A stretch of DNA of 61,466 nt from Streptomyces griseus subsp. griseus (GTDB taxonomy: Bacteria; Actinomycetota; Actinomycetes; Streptomycetales; Streptomycetaceae). Made by a program: the position numbers and the translations under genes. The stretch lies in NCBI RefSeq assembly GCF_000720255.1, contig NZ_JOJE01000046.1:1-61466 (forward strand), written 5' to 3'. Below, piece by piece: positions 49,640-58,841 of the stretch. The notes under the pieces are model-generated. The model saw nothing but the letters and a program-made list of their open reading frames with translations. It did not search any database and was not told the origin of the DNA. Positions within the stretch are counted from its first letter, which is position 1. Every line of letters starts with the position of its first letter.

Positions 49640-49674
49640 GCGGGCCACCGCGTCGGGACCCCTACGGTGGAGAC

Positions 49675-49953
49675 ATGAGCGAGATCGTCGTCTACGAACT
49701 CGACCAGCCGGCGGCCACGGGCTCCCCCACGGCAACGCCCGGCGGCGCGGAACGGCCGGTCCGCAAGGTGCACGCGGCACCCGTCGCGCCCGGAACACCC
49801 GGCACGACGGGACCGCGCACCCTCTGCGGCAAGGACACCTTCGCCATGGAGACAGCCCGCTGGAAACCCTCCGAACACCCCGAAGGGCCCTGGTATCCGA
49901 AGGAGCACGCGTCCGTGATCTGCCCGGACTGCGATGCCGTGATGGAGATCTGA
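49675..49953 (+). CDS. Small Cys-containing conserved hypothetical
   Basis: The 92-residue product has no family I recognise. The N-terminal half is Pro/Thr/Ala-rich; the C-terminal half has one Cys in RTLCGKDTF and a CPDC pair near the end, which could form a small zinc site. TACGGT (49663-49668) six bases before the ATG indicates a leaderless transcript, which supports the start. Confidence 0.7.
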   Translation: MSEIVVYELDQPAATGSPTATPGGAERPVRKVHAAPVAPGTPGTTGPRTLCGKDTFAMETARWKPSEHPEGPWYPKEHASVICPDCDAVMEI

Positions 49954-49959
49954 CCGGCT

Positions 49960-50014
49960 GTTCCAGTCTCTGTTCCAGTCTCTGTTCCGGCCGGGGGACG
50001 AGCCGGGGGACGAG
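49960..50014. repeat. Two short 12-bp tandem repeats
   Basis: GTTCCAGTCTCT occurs twice (49960-49983) plus a partial third copy. CCGGGGGACGAG occurs twice (49991-50014). They fill the 66-bp gap between convergent genes. Confidence 0.8.
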
Positions 50015-50019
50015 GTGCG

Positions 50020-51477
50020 CTACTCGTCGATCGCCGCGCCGAAACGCGCGTCCGTGCCGGAGGCGCCGAGGGAGCCGCCGCCATACAGCCACGAGCCGTT
50101 GGCGGCGATGCCCGTGGTCGCCGCCGGGAAGGCGATCGCGACGCCGTCGCCGGTGTTCTCACCGGGCGCGGCGGCCAGTAGCTCGGCGCGGCCGTCGCGG
50201 TCGGTGTCGACCAGCCGGACCTGGGCGCCGAAGGCGTCGTCGGCCTCGGCCGAGCCGGGTACGTTCGCCGTGTTCTGGTTGAACGAGCGCACGCCGTCCG
50301 AAGTCCAGCCGCGCTGCTGGCCGCGGATCACCCATACGGCGCCCGCGTCGCGCACCGTCCCGATGTCCTCGCCGGGGGCGCCGATCGCGATGTCCGCGCG
50401 GCCGTCGCGGTTGGTGTCGGCGACCGACAGGTCGGTGCCCCAGCCGTCGCCCTCCTCGGCCGTGCCCGGGATCCCGGGGGAGTCCTGGGTCAGCTCGTCG
50501 GCGAGGTCGGTGAGGCCCTCCTCGCCGCCGTAGCGAATGGAGACGAGGCCGCCGGACTCGGCGCTCCCCTCCTCGCCGGTGACCAGCTCGTCGTATCCGT
50601 CGCCGTTGATGTCGCCGGCCGCGGCTGCCGGGCCGCCGGTCAGGTCACGGGCGTAGCTGAGGGCGTGCCGGCCGCCTTCGAACACCACCGAGCGGCCGCG
50701 GACCCCCTCGTCGTCCACCAGGCTGAACCCGGAGACGACGAGGTCGGCGTATGCATCGCCGTCGAAGTTGCCGGTGGTCAGGTTGAACGGGACGACGGAC
50801 CGGTCGCCGGGGTCGTCGACTGTCTCCAGGCGGGTGACGCGGACCATGGGGCCCTCGTCGGAGTACAGGTCCACGCCGTCGTCGTCGGACACGGCGATCC
50901 CGTCGCCTGGGGTCGCCGCGGTGAAGTGGGCCGCGGCCACGGCGCCGCCGTATCCGGACTCCCGCTTCGGCCGCACGGCCTGCAGGGAGACACTGCCGGT
51001 GCCCCGCAGACCGCTCGCGGAGCCGTACAGCACACTCGCCCTGCCCGCGTCCACGACCCCGGCCAGGTCCTCGCCGGGAGAGCCGATGATCGCGTCGTCG
51101 TAGCCGTCGCCGTTCACGTCCCCAGTGGCGACGGCGGCACCGAAGGCGTCCCCGGGCTCCGCCGTCCCGGCCACCCCGGCCGTCGACTGGCTGAAGACGG
51201 CGGTACGCACCCTCGGACGCGTGTTCGTGGTTCCGATGCCGCTCGCCGAGCAGTACTGCACGGTGACGTAGCCCGCGCCCTTCTTGCCGCCGACGGTGCC
51301 GCCCGGGGCGCCGGTCAGGACATCGGCGTAGCCGTCGCCGTCGAAGTCGCTGTTGCGGTCATTGGCGTACGTTCCGCCCGGCGTGCCCGCGAACGCGGCG
51401 GGCGCAGCGCTGATGCCGGCTCCGCTCACGAGCAGGAAGGCCGCGGCGCCGAGCGAGAGGTTCTTACGGTTGATCAT
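50020..51477 (-). CDS. Secreted FG-GAP (integrin-like beta-propeller) protein
   Basis: The 485-residue protein has a Sec signal peptide (MINRKNLSLG ... GISAAPAAFA, cleavage near residue 30). It then has about six or seven FG-GAP repeats with Ca2+-binding loops of the DxDxDGxxD type (DFDGDGYAD, DVNGDGYDD, NFDGDAYAD, DINGDGYDE, DTNRDGRAD, DTDRDGRAE). These fold as a beta-propeller outside the cell. The function is unknown; adhesion or binding is typical of the fold. There is no membrane or wall anchor. Confidence 0.9.
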   Translation of the reverse strand: MINRKNLSLGAAAFLLVSGAGISAAPAAFAGTPGGTYANDRNSDFDGDGYADVLTGAPGGTVGGKKGAGYVTVQYCSASGIGTTNTRPRVRTAVFSQSTAGVAGTAEPGDAFGAAVATGDVNGDGYDDAIIGSPGEDLAGVVDAGRASVLYGSASGLRGTGSVSLQAVRPKRESGYGGAVAAAHFTAATPGDGIAVSDDDGVDLYSDEGPMVRVTRLETVDDPGDRSVVPFNLTTGNFDGDAYADLVVSGFSLVDDEGVRGRSVVFEGGRHALSYARDLTGGPAAAAGDINGDGYDELVTGEEGSAESGGLVSIRYGGEEGLTDLADELTQDSPGIPGTAEEGDGWGTDLSVADTNRDGRADIAIGAPGEDIGTVRDAGAVWVIRGQQRGWTSDGVRSFNQNTANVPGSAEADDAFGAQVRLVDTDRDGRAELLAAAPGENTGDGVAIAFPAATTGIAANGSWLYGGGSLGASGTDARFGAAIDE

Positions 51478-51929
51478 GGATTGCCCCCATTTCCGCGTTG
51501 GTCGGAGATTTCCCGTTTGTTACCGACGCCGAGTTCGACACGGGATGCCGTGCGGAAGTTGTGCGGCCGTGCCCGGCTGTGACAGGTCAGTGACAAACGG
51601 CGACGGGTCGCTCTGGTTCACCGTGGCACGCGGGGCCCGGGCGCCCTGTTGTCGGGCTCGTTCGTCCGCCTGTGGAGCCGCGGACCGACCTCGTGGCCGA
51701 CCACTCCGCCCTCGTGCGCTCGCTGAGTTCGCGGCGCTGCTCTCTCCCAGGCGAACACTCCCGACCCTGAACCGGTGCCGCCGCGACAATGTCTGGGTGG
51801 GGTGGGAAAATAAGGCGTGGGGAGGTTCACCTAATCCCTGGCGCGGGAGCGGTGAATTTTCATGGGGCGGTCGAAGCCCGGGCACTCCATGGTAAGTCGC
51901 GTGTCATCCCCGGCACCTTGACGTAGGTC
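51478..51929. other. Gap between the FG-GAP gene and the CHAT gene
   Basis: This 452-bp region must hold the divergent promoters. Base composition falls from about 51790 onwards (for example GGAAAATAAGG and GAATTTTCATGG), which marks the left edge of the lower-GC insert. I see no tRNA, integrase or flanking direct repeat. Confidence 0.5.
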
Positions 51930-53873
51930 GTGGTCCCCATGCTTGCAATCAATGGGCCCTTTGACTCCGATGCGGACGATCTCGCAGGTCTCTCGCGTTC
52001 TTCCGTGGTGTACGGTCAGCGAGTTCTGGGACACATCAGTCATCTCTTGGTGGATCGAGAAACAGATAGGGCAGAATGGGCTCTGGTCACCGATGGGGCC
52101 GGTATTCATCGAGCTCTGCCGCTCCGCTTTCTGGAAGAGGAAGAAGGGCATATTCGTGCCTCCTTGGGGAGCGTGGACGTTGAGCGGATCCGAGTCGGTG
52201 AGCTGAACGAGAACCGACTGGTGCGTTTGCGTACAGATGTGAACGCGGTGGTTGCCGACTTCCGGGTCGCCGGTGTCGCCGATATGTATCCCATCGCCTC
52301 GGATGCAAGGCTGATCCCGATTGTTCGAGGCGCCCCGGACCTGACGCTCGGCACAGAAATTGCAGACGGAGCTCCGCCGGTGCAGCTGTCTGGTGCACCT
52401 CCTCGCGAACCTGCGGTTGTGGAGGTTCCCGAAAACGTCCGACGTGAGATGGTGGCAGAACTGCCAGAAGCTGTCCGTAGGCATCAGTGGATTCCCATCC
52501 AGGTGTCCATCCGTCAGACAACTGCATCCGAAGTGGCTACGGGCGTACCTCTCGACATCCCCGGCGGTGTGACGATCACGGTCGTCGCGACCGTCCCAGA
52601 CTCCTTCGAGGTCCGGGGCGAACGCATCGTCGAGATTCATGTCCCTGAGCATGGTGACTCTCCGCCGGGGCTCTTCATGGTGCGGCCCGACGTCGTGGGC
52701 AGTTTTTCGCTGAGGTTCACCGCGTACCGGGGTGGAACCTTCTTGGGTGTGCTGGAAGTCCAGATTCAGGTGTCGGAGGAAACGGCTGATGTCGGCGCGA
52801 CCCGTGAAGTGGGAAATTCCCTCGACGTTGGTGAAGCAGCTCAGGAAGAGGCCAGCCTTCAGATAATGTACGACGACATGAGCAGGACTTTCCGATTTCT
52901 GTTCATTACCGACGCGCAACGTCAAGAGGTCCCCAGCCGACCCATCGAAGGGGACCTCCGTGACCGTATCGAGTCACTGATCCCGCAGTTCGACTCGTAC
53001 GCGTCCGCTTCGGGCCTCCTCGCGCCGGCCGCGGCGCGCAAACGAATGGAGAATGAGGGATTCCGTCTGTGGAAGGAACTGGTTCCCCATCCCATCCAAA
53101 AGGCGATCCTCGACAACGCGGACGCCATCAGTCACATGACGATCTTCAGTGACCGAGAAGTCGTGCCATGGGAACTTTTGTATCCGCTGGACGAAACCGG
53201 CTCTGGGCTCGGCCACTTCCTTGTCGAACACTTCCCGGTCGTGCGATGGGTCATGAACAGCACTCGTCGTAGGCGGCTGACCCTCCAGCGGCCCACTTTT
53301 GTCGTCCCGGACGGCTCCCCGCAGGAGGCCGAGTCCGAGGTCAGTGACATCGCTCTGAAGCTGCACCTGACCACGCCGAACAAGGTTCGCGATCGGCAGG
53401 TCCTGATCGACGCACTTGGGAATCCCTCGTTCGACTGCCTGCACTTCGCGTGCCACAACACCTACCGCGCGGCGCGTGGAAGTCGCATTCGCTTCGCTGA
53501 CGGCGATTTCGAGCCGCAGGACATGGCCATAGCCACGGTGACATGCCCTCTCACGGCTACCAGCCCCCTTGTCTTCCTCAATGCCTGCCGCACTCAGGGA
53601 AGTGCCCCGAACTATACGAGCCTGGAGAACTGGGCCGATGTCTTCCTGCAAGCGGGAGCCGCCGCAGTCATCGGAACTTCCTGGGCCGTGCGCGATACCA
53701 CAGCACGACTCTTCGCCGGGACGCTCTATGAGCGGCTGAGGGCGGGGCTGACACTGGGTGAATCGGTGAGTGAGGCGCGCTCCCTGGCGCGCGACAACAT
53801 GCCAGGTGACTCGACCTGGTTGGCATACACGGTGTATGGGGACCCGCGTGCCAAGGCGGTGAATCCAGGATGA
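51930..53873 (+). CDS. CHAT-domain cysteine protease with PRC-barrel-like N-terminus
   Basis: The 647-residue protein ends in a CHAT (caspase-like) domain (about 380-640) with the catalytic His509 in LHFACHN and Cys553 in FLNACRTQG. Residues about 20-130 resemble a PRC barrel (YGQRVLGHISHLLVDRETD). A middle beta-rich domain (about 185-285) has the look of the beta-sandwich regions found in conflict-system proteins. No TPR or STAND ATPase is present. Its stop overlaps the following hydrolase gene (ATGA), so the two form a coupled pair. Codon use and base composition are less GC-rich than the neighbours; 52201-52260 has 34 G/C in 60. I infer a protease that cleaves or regulates its partner. Confidence 0.85.
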   Translation: MVPMLAINGPFDSDADDLAGLSRSSVVYGQRVLGHISHLLVDRETDRAEWALVTDGAGIHRALPLRFLEEEEGHIRASLGSVDVERIRVGELNENRLVRLRTDVNAVVADFRVAGVADMYPIASDARLIPIVRGAPDLTLGTEIADGAPPVQLSGAPPREPAVVEVPENVRREMVAELPEAVRRHQWIPIQVSIRQTTASEVATGVPLDIPGGVTITVVATVPDSFEVRGERIVEIHVPEHGDSPPGLFMVRPDVVGSFSLRFTAYRGGTFLGVLEVQIQVSEETADVGATREVGNSLDVGEAAQEEASLQIMYDDMSRTFRFLFITDAQRQEVPSRPIEGDLRDRIESLIPQFDSYASASGLLAPAAARKRMENEGFRLWKELVPHPIQKAILDNADAISHMTIFSDREVVPWELLYPLDETGSGLGHFLVEHFPVVRWVMNSTRRRRLTLQRPTFVVPDGSPQEAESEVSDIALKLHLTTPNKVRDRQVLIDALGNPSFDCLHFACHNTYRAARGSRIRFADGDFEPQDMAIATVTCPLTATSPLVFLNACRTQGSAPNYTSLENWADVFLQAGAAAVIGTSWAVRDTTARLFAGTLYERLRAGLTLGESVSEARSLARDNMPGDSTWLAYTVYGDPRAKAVNPG

Positions 53874-55072
53874 CTACTCCGGTGTTCGTGATTCATGGCG
53901 TTGCCAACCGTGACCGCGACGGTTTTGAAGCAAGGGTCAAGACGCTGGGTGGCCGGCTCGCCCTCGCCGACATGGAGTTGCACCCGATTTTTTGGGGAGA
54001 TCTCGGTGGCCGGGGTGATTTCCTGGACCAGGTGATTCCCGAACTCGGAGCGGCAGTCGGCACCCGAGCTGATGTGGCGCCCGGCACTGAGGCAAGACCG
54101 GCTCCTGCGGCGGATGATCCTGTTTGGGCACTCCTTACCGATCCGGGACTGGTCGCGGCGAGTCGGCCTGGCGCGGTACGGGACGGATCCGATTACTGGA
54201 AGGAAGGCTTCCAGGTCGTCGCCGAGGCTGCCGCCCGCGAGGGACAGGAGGGCAGAGCAGTTGTTCGAGGCCCCGAAGCTGTCTGGGGTTCTGAGCTCGA
54301 GGACGTGTGGGGCGAGCTGACGTATCTGCCTCGTGTCCGGGACGCGGTGGTCCTCTCCGAGATAGGTGTGGCGCTTGCCGGCAATGACACCGGGGCATTC
54401 GCTGAACAGGACGTGCGCGGTGCCGGGGACTGGCTGAGGCAGAGACTCCACGACATGGACCGTGCTGCGGGGGCCGTTATCGGCGCGGCGGCCGGCCGCC
54501 TCAACGCTTACCTCAGGACGGAGCTGAGCCCCGGCTTCGCTCGCTTTGCCGGTGACATCGCGGTCTACCAGCGCAACCAGCAGCAGATTCACGCACGTGT
54601 CCGAGAGGCTCTGGGCCGCTACGACGACGAAGCCGGCCTCGCAGGCCGACCCCCGGATCAGCGAACGGGCGGGGCGGACAACCCGGCGCGCTTCATCTGC
54701 CACAGCCTCGGAGGTGTCATCATGCTTGACCTCATGACGGCAGGTGACCACCCCGTTCACGCCCGGGGGCTTCTGACATTCGGCAGTCAGTGGCCGTTGT
54801 TCCAGCTGATGGATCCACGCAATGGCCTGAGCCCGTTCGGTGGGGAGACGCCGATAACCCTGCCCACCGCGGTGGGACGCTGGATCAACGTGTGGGAGCC
54901 GATGGACCCTTTGGCCTTCATCGCCAACAGGGTGTTCGTTCTGTCGGACGGGTCTCGCCCCGAGGACAGGAAGGCCCCTCACCTGGCCACATCCGGCCTG
55001 TGGACTCACTCGGCATACTGGGGCCTGGACGTCATCCGAAACGCCGCACGCGACCTTTTCCAAAGTGCATGA
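53870..55072 (+). CDS. Alpha/beta hydrolase (lipase-like) partner of the CHAT protease
   Basis: The 400-residue protein begins TTPVFVIHGVANRD, the beta-strand and HG oxyanion motif of alpha/beta hydrolases. The nucleophile elbow is ICHSLGG with Ser279, where Cys replaces the usual first Gly. Asp346 (EPMDPLAF) and His380 (WTHSAYW) complete a plausible triad. Residues 60-250 are an inserted helical region that may be a lid or a CHAT recognition site. There is no signal peptide. It overlaps the CHAT gene by 4 bp and shares its lower GC content. A lipase or esterase effector is likely; the substrate is unknown. Confidence 0.78.
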   Translation: MTTPVFVIHGVANRDRDGFEARVKTLGGRLALADMELHPIFWGDLGGRGDFLDQVIPELGAAVGTRADVAPGTEARPAPAADDPVWALLTDPGLVAASRPGAVRDGSDYWKEGFQVVAEAAAREGQEGRAVVRGPEAVWGSELEDVWGELTYLPRVRDAVVLSEIGVALAGNDTGAFAEQDVRGAGDWLRQRLHDMDRAAGAVIGAAAGRLNAYLRTELSPGFARFAGDIAVYQRNQQQIHARVREALGRYDDEAGLAGRPPDQRTGGADNPARFICHSLGGVIMLDLMTAGDHPVHARGLLTFGSQWPLFQLMDPRNGLSPFGGETPITLPTAVGRWINVWEPMDPLAFIANRVFVLSDGSRPEDRKAPHLATSGLWTHSAYWGLDVIRNAARDLFQSA

Positions 55073-55507
55073 CGGTCGGGCGGGGCAGGAGAAGTCGACG
55101 ATCGGCATCGGACCGTGAGAATGCGGCGGTGGCGCGGACGCGGAGGCCCGACCGGCGGCGCCGACGGACCGGTCATCGCCCGCCCGAGGCGGACCGCCGC
55201 GCGTCCCGGGCCGGTGGCTGGTAGTCGAACCCGACTCTTCGCAGTCTCGGCCTCCGCGGCTTCAATGGCCTCCGCGCCTTCCATGGCCTCCGCGTCGCCC
55301 ATGCCCCTGGCGGACCGAACCGGCGATGGACTGCGGCGAAGGCCACGTCTCGATCCGGGGGACGAAGTACGTCGGCGACCGGTTCCTGTTCGTTCGGCTC
55401 GCACCAGCCGCGGTCGCATGGCCGGCCGTCCCACGGAGCGATTCGAGAAACCCGCCCGCGAAGGAAGCCCTGGGCCCGGGTCTCCCAGGAGCACCTACTC
55501 TTGACCC
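55073..55507. other. Gap between the CHAT pair and miaB
   Basis: In this 435-bp region the high-GC pattern returns within about 50 bp. Around 55240-55310 a short unit GGCCTCCGCG recurs four times. Open frames of about 130-160 codons exist on both strands but have biased composition without homology, so I call none. TACTCT (55496-55501) is probably the miaB -10. Confidence 0.5.
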
Positions 55508-57037
55508 ATGACCAGCAGCAGCGACCGGAGCCTCGCAGTGGACGTTCAGGAAACCAAGACGTACGAAGTGCGCACCTACGGGTGCCAGATGAACGTCCAC
55601 GACTCCGAGCGGTTGTCCGGGCTGCTCGAGGAGGCCGGGTACGTGCGCGCGCCCGAGGGCTCGGACGGTGACGCCGACGTCGTCGTCTTCAACACCTGCG
55701 CGGTCCGTGAGAACGCCGACAACCGGCTGTACGGCAACCTCGGCCGGCTCGCGCCGAAGAAGGCCTCGCGGCCCGGCATGCAGATCGCCGTCGGCGGTTG
55801 CCTGGCGCAGAAGGACCAGGACACCATCGTCAAGAAGGCGCCCTGGGTGGACGTCGTCTTCGGCACGCACAACATCGGCAAGCTGCCGGTCCTGCTGGAG
55901 CGCGCCCGCGTCCAGGAGGAGGCGCAGGTCGAGATCGCCGAATCCCTGGAGGCGTTCCCGTCCACGCTCCCCACCCGCCGCGAGAGCGCGTACGCGGCCT
56001 GGGTGTCGATCTCCGTCGGCTGCAACAACACCTGCACGTTCTGCATCGTCCCGGCGCTGCGCGGCAAGGAGAAGGACCGCCGCACCGGCGACATCCTCGC
56101 CGAGATCGAGGCCCTGGTCGACGAGGGCGTCTCCGAGATCACGCTGCTCGGGCAGAACGTGAACGCGTACGGCTCCGACATCGGCGACCGCGAGGCGTTC
56201 AGCAAACTGCTGCGGGCCTGCGGAAGGATCGACGGCCTGGAGCGCGTGCGCTTCACCTCACCGCACCCTCGCGACTTCACGGACGACGTGATCGCCGCGA
56301 TGGCGGAGACCCCGAACGTGATGCCGCAGCTGCACATGCCGCTCCAGTCCGGCTCGGACACGGTGCTGAAGGCGATGCGCCGCTCGTACCGGCAGGAGCG
56401 TTACCTCGGGATCATCGAGAAGGTCCGCGCCGCCATCCCGCACGCCGCGATCACCACCGACATCATCGTGGGCTTCCCCGGCGAGACCGAGGAGGACTTC
56501 GAGCAGACGCTGCACGTCGTCCGTGAGGCGCGCTTCGCGCAGGCGTTCACCTTCCAGTACTCCAAGCGCCCGGGCACGCCCGCCGCGACCATGGAGAACC
56601 AGATCTCCAAGGAGGTCGTCCAGGCGCGCTACGAGCGTCTCGTCGCCCTCCAGGAGGAGATCTCCTGGGACGAGAACAAGAAGCAGGTCGGCCGCAAGCT
56701 CGACCTCATGGTGGCCGAGGGCGAGGGCCGCAAGGACGGCGCCACGCACCGCCTCTCCGGCCGTGCCCCCGACAACCGCCTGGTCCACTTCACCAAGCCG
56801 GAGCAGGAGGTGCGCCCCGGCGACGTCGTCACCGTCGAGGTCACGTACGCCGCCCCCCACCACCTCCTCGCCGAGGGCACCGTCCTCGACGTGCGCCGCA
56901 CCCGCGCGGGGGACGCCTGGGAGAAGCGCACCGCCGAGAAGGCCGCCAAGCCGGCCGGAGTGATGCTGGGCCTCCCCAAGATCGGCGCCCCGGCCCCTGA
57001 GCCGGTGGCCGCGGGAAGCGGCTGCGGCTGCGACTGA
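55508..57037 (+). CDS. miaB: tRNA-2-methylthio-N6-dimethylallyladenosine synthase MiaB
   Basis: The 509-residue radical-SAM methylthiotransferase modifies A37 of tRNAs after MiaA has acted. Cluster cysteines are in [21 protein letters not shown] and GGCLAQKD; the radical-SAM motif is [13 protein letters not shown] domain lies near the end and the C-terminus is Gly/Cys-rich (GSGCGCD). It is a paralogue of rimO at 14823. TACTCT six bases before the ATG indicates a leaderless mRNA. miaA lies 1.8 kb downstream. Confidence 0.95.
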   Translation: MTSSSDRSLAVDVQETKTYEVRTYGCQMNVHDSERLSGLLEEAGYVRAPEGSDGDADVVVFNTCAVRENADNRLYGNLGRLAPKKASRPGMQIAVGGCLAQKDQDTIVKKAPWVDVVFGTHNIGKLPVLLERARVQEEAQVEIAESLEAFPSTLPTRRESAYAAWVSISVGCNNTCTFCIVPALRGKEKDRRTGDILAEIEALVDEGVSEITLLGQNVNAYGSDIGDREAFSKLLRACGRIDGLERVRFTSPHPRDFTDDVIAAMAETPNVMPQLHMPLQSGSDTVLKAMRRSYRQERYLGIIEKVRAAIPHAAITTDIIVGFPGETEEDFEQTLHVVREARFAQAFTFQYSKRPGTPAATMENQISKEVVQARYERLVALQEEISWDENKKQVGRKLDLMVAEGEGRKDGATHRLSGRAPDNRLVHFTKPEQEVRPGDVVTVEVTYAAPHHLLAEGTVLDVRRTRAGDAWEKRTAEKAAKPAGVMLGLPKIGAPAPEPVAAGSGCGCD

Positions 57038-57190
57038 GCGGACGCGGGAGTCGCGGGAGTGCTGCCGCGGCAGAGGCGGTGACCAGCGAGGTCACGGCTG
57101 AGCCGACCCCGGTGTCCGTGCCGACGCCGGGGGCCCGGGTCCATCGGTTCGGTTGCCCTCCGGCTCGGGTACGGGGTTACGCTGCCGATC

Positions 57191-57904
57191 ATGCTTGTCG
57201 CCGCCGCAGTCTGCCCTTGCCCGCCCCTTCTCGTGCCCGAGGTCGCCGCGGGGGCCGCGCCCGAGCTGGACGTGGCTCGTGCCGCCTGCGTGGACGCGCT
57301 GGGTGTGCTCGCCGCCGCCCGGCCCGATCGGCTCGTCGTCGTCGGCCCCGCCGAGCAGAGCGGCCGGGGCCCGCACCCGGAGGGCACCCGGGGTTCGTTC
57401 CGGGGCTTCGGCGTGGACCTCGACGTACGGCTGGGCCGGGACCCGGGCGACGGGTCCGGGCGTGAGCTGCCGCCCTCGCTCGCCGTGGCGGCGTGGCTCC
57501 TCGAACGGGTCGGCTGGTCCGACGCGCCGATCGAGGGACTCGGGGTCGGGGAACCCCTCGCACCCGAGCGGTGTGCCGAGGCCGGCCGGGAGATCGGCGC
57601 CCGGGCCGACCGGGTGGCCCTGCTGGTGATGGGCGACGCCAGCGCGTGCCGGACTTTGAAGGCACCGGGCTACCTCGACGAGCGGGCGGCGCCCTTCGAC
57701 GCGGAGGTCGCGCGAGCGCTGGGAGCGGCCGATGCCGCCGCCGTCATGGCGCTCGACGCCGAGCTCGCCCAGGAACTGAAGGCATCGGGGCGCGCGACCT
57801 GGCAGGTGCTCGCGGGTGCGGCGGAGGGCGCGCGACTCTCCGGCGCACTCCTCTACGCGGACGCCCCGTACGGCGTGGGTTATGTGGTGGCGACCTGGTC
57901 GTAG
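57191..57904 (+). CDS. Class III extradiol-dioxygenase-like protein
   Basis: The 237-residue product resembles LigB-type subunit B proteins usually found between miaB and miaA in actinobacteria (AAAVCPCPPLLVPEVA, DRLVVVGPAEQSG, ALLVMGDASA). It contains only one histidine (GPHPEG), so the two-His, one-Glu iron site of real extradiol dioxygenases cannot form. A non-dioxygenase role, perhaps linked to tRNA modification, is more likely. TACGCT seven bases before the ATG suggests a leaderless start. Confidence 0.8.
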   Translation: MLVAAAVCPCPPLLVPEVAAGAAPELDVARAACVDALGVLAAARPDRLVVVGPAEQSGRGPHPEGTRGSFRGFGVDLDVRLGRDPGDGSGRELPPSLAVAAWLLERVGWSDAPIEGLGVGEPLAPERCAEAGREIGARADRVALLVMGDASACRTLKAPGYLDERAAPFDAEVARALGAADAAAVMALDAELAQELKASGRATWQVLAGAAEGARLSGALLYADAPYGVGYVVATWS

Positions 57905-57933
57905 CCGAGCCGGTCCGCCGTTCTGTGTGTGGT

Positions 57934-58218
57934 TCAGGATGTCGGCGGTGGTGAGCCGGGCGGTGTGGTCGGGCCGCCCCCTGCCGTGTCACCGTCCTCG
58001 TGCGCGGGGTCCTTGTGCGCGAGGCGCTCCATGGCGTCCTTGGCCTTGCCGGTGCCCGTGTGGATCTTGCCGCTGTACTTGTGCCCGGTCTTCTCGTCGA
58101 CGACCTTCGCCGCCTTGTCGAGGCCGTGGTGCACCTTGCCCTCGTGCCGCTGCGCTAGGTCGGAGACCTTGTGCTTGGCCGGGCCGAGCTTGGCCTTCAT
58201 GGTGTGCAACAGACCCAT
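57934..58218 (-). CDS. MT0933-like antitoxin family protein
   Basis: The 94-residue basic protein matches the actinobacterial MT0933/Rv0909-type antitoxin family (SDLAQRHEGKVHHGLDKAAKVVDEKTGHKYSGKI in part). The tail is Pro/Gly/Thr-rich. No toxin gene is adjacent, so it may be a stand-alone stress protein with the same fold. GGGAGGTGAGCC precedes the ATG. Confidence 0.78.
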   Translation of the reverse strand: MGLLHTMKAKLGPAKHKVSDLAQRHEGKVHHGLDKAAKVVDEKTGHKYSGKIHTGTGKAKDAMERLAHKDPAHEDGDTAGGGPTTPPGSPPPTS

Positions 58219-58241
58219 GGCTCACCTCCCACGCTGAACCG

Positions 58242-58613
58242 TCAGGTACGGGCGCCCTCGTCGGCCCCGCTGTCGGCCGCCTCACCGGCGGACTGCTGCT
58301 TCGGGATCTCGACGCCCTCGGAAGCGGTGGCGGCCGGTTCCTCCGCGGCGTCCTCGGACTCGGACTCGGCCTCGGACGAAGACGGCGAAGACGAGGAAGA
58401 CGAGGACGACGAGGAAGACGACGTGGACTCGGGTTCGGCCTTGGCGGCCCCCTCCGTCTCACGCACAGCCGACTCGTCGGCCGCAGCCACCGCGTTCTCC
58501 TCCGTCGACTCGGCCTCCGCGGCGTCGGCCTGGGCCCCGGCGGCCCGCGCCTCCTCGGTGGACGCCTCCTCCGTGGCCTTGGACCTACGGAAAAGTCGCG
58601 CAAAAACGCCCAT
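58242..58613 (-). CDS. Acidic, Ser-rich low-complexity protein
   Basis: The 123-residue protein starts with a basic segment (MGVFARLFRRSK). It continues as an Ala/Glu/Ser-rich, probably disordered chain that includes a run of 13 serines. I know no function; similar short proteins occur at this site in other streptomycetes. The ATG has GGAG 5 nt upstream. It is 23 bp from the antitoxin-like gene and may share its transcript. Confidence 0.65.
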   Translation of the reverse strand: MGVFARLFRRSKATEEASTEEARAAGAQADAAEAESTEENAVAAADESAVRETEGAAKAEPESTSSSSSSSSSSSSPSSSEAESESEDAAEEPAATASEGVEIPKQQSAGEAADSGADEGART

Positions 58614-58841
58614 ATCAACTCCATATGTTACTCGTGCGGACGAAATCCCGCGTGGCCATGGGGCGCCCCGCCCGAGCGAAGCCGAGAGCTCGCGAGAGTC
58701 TGGGGGAGCGTCCGAATGCACCGCCCGGGTCGCCGCCCCTGAGAACCGGCGGCGGGAAACCTCGCAACGGGCAACGACCCCGGACCTGTGCCGTCACGTA
58801 ACTCGTTCGAGGCAGTGCGTGACGTTTGGGAGACTGGTGCG

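Noticed and set aside
51353..51895. 180-codon plus-strand frame upstream of the CHAT gene
   Set aside because: It overlaps the signal-peptide end of the FG-GAP gene on the other strand and has no homology or start signal.
50020..55072. Prophage or integrative element around the CHAT pair
   Set aside because: No integrase, phage structural gene, tRNA or att-like repeat is visible on either side.
55006..55504. Frames of 129 and 162 codons on opposite strands before miaB
   Set aside because: Both are Arg/Pro/Ala-rich, overlap each other, and partly reflect the GGCCTCCGCG repeats; neither has a convincing ribosome site.
57934..58613. Toxin-antitoxin pair made of the MT0933-like gene and the Ser-rich gene
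   Set aside because: The Ser-rich product is disordered and acidic with no toxin fold, so I call them as separate genes.
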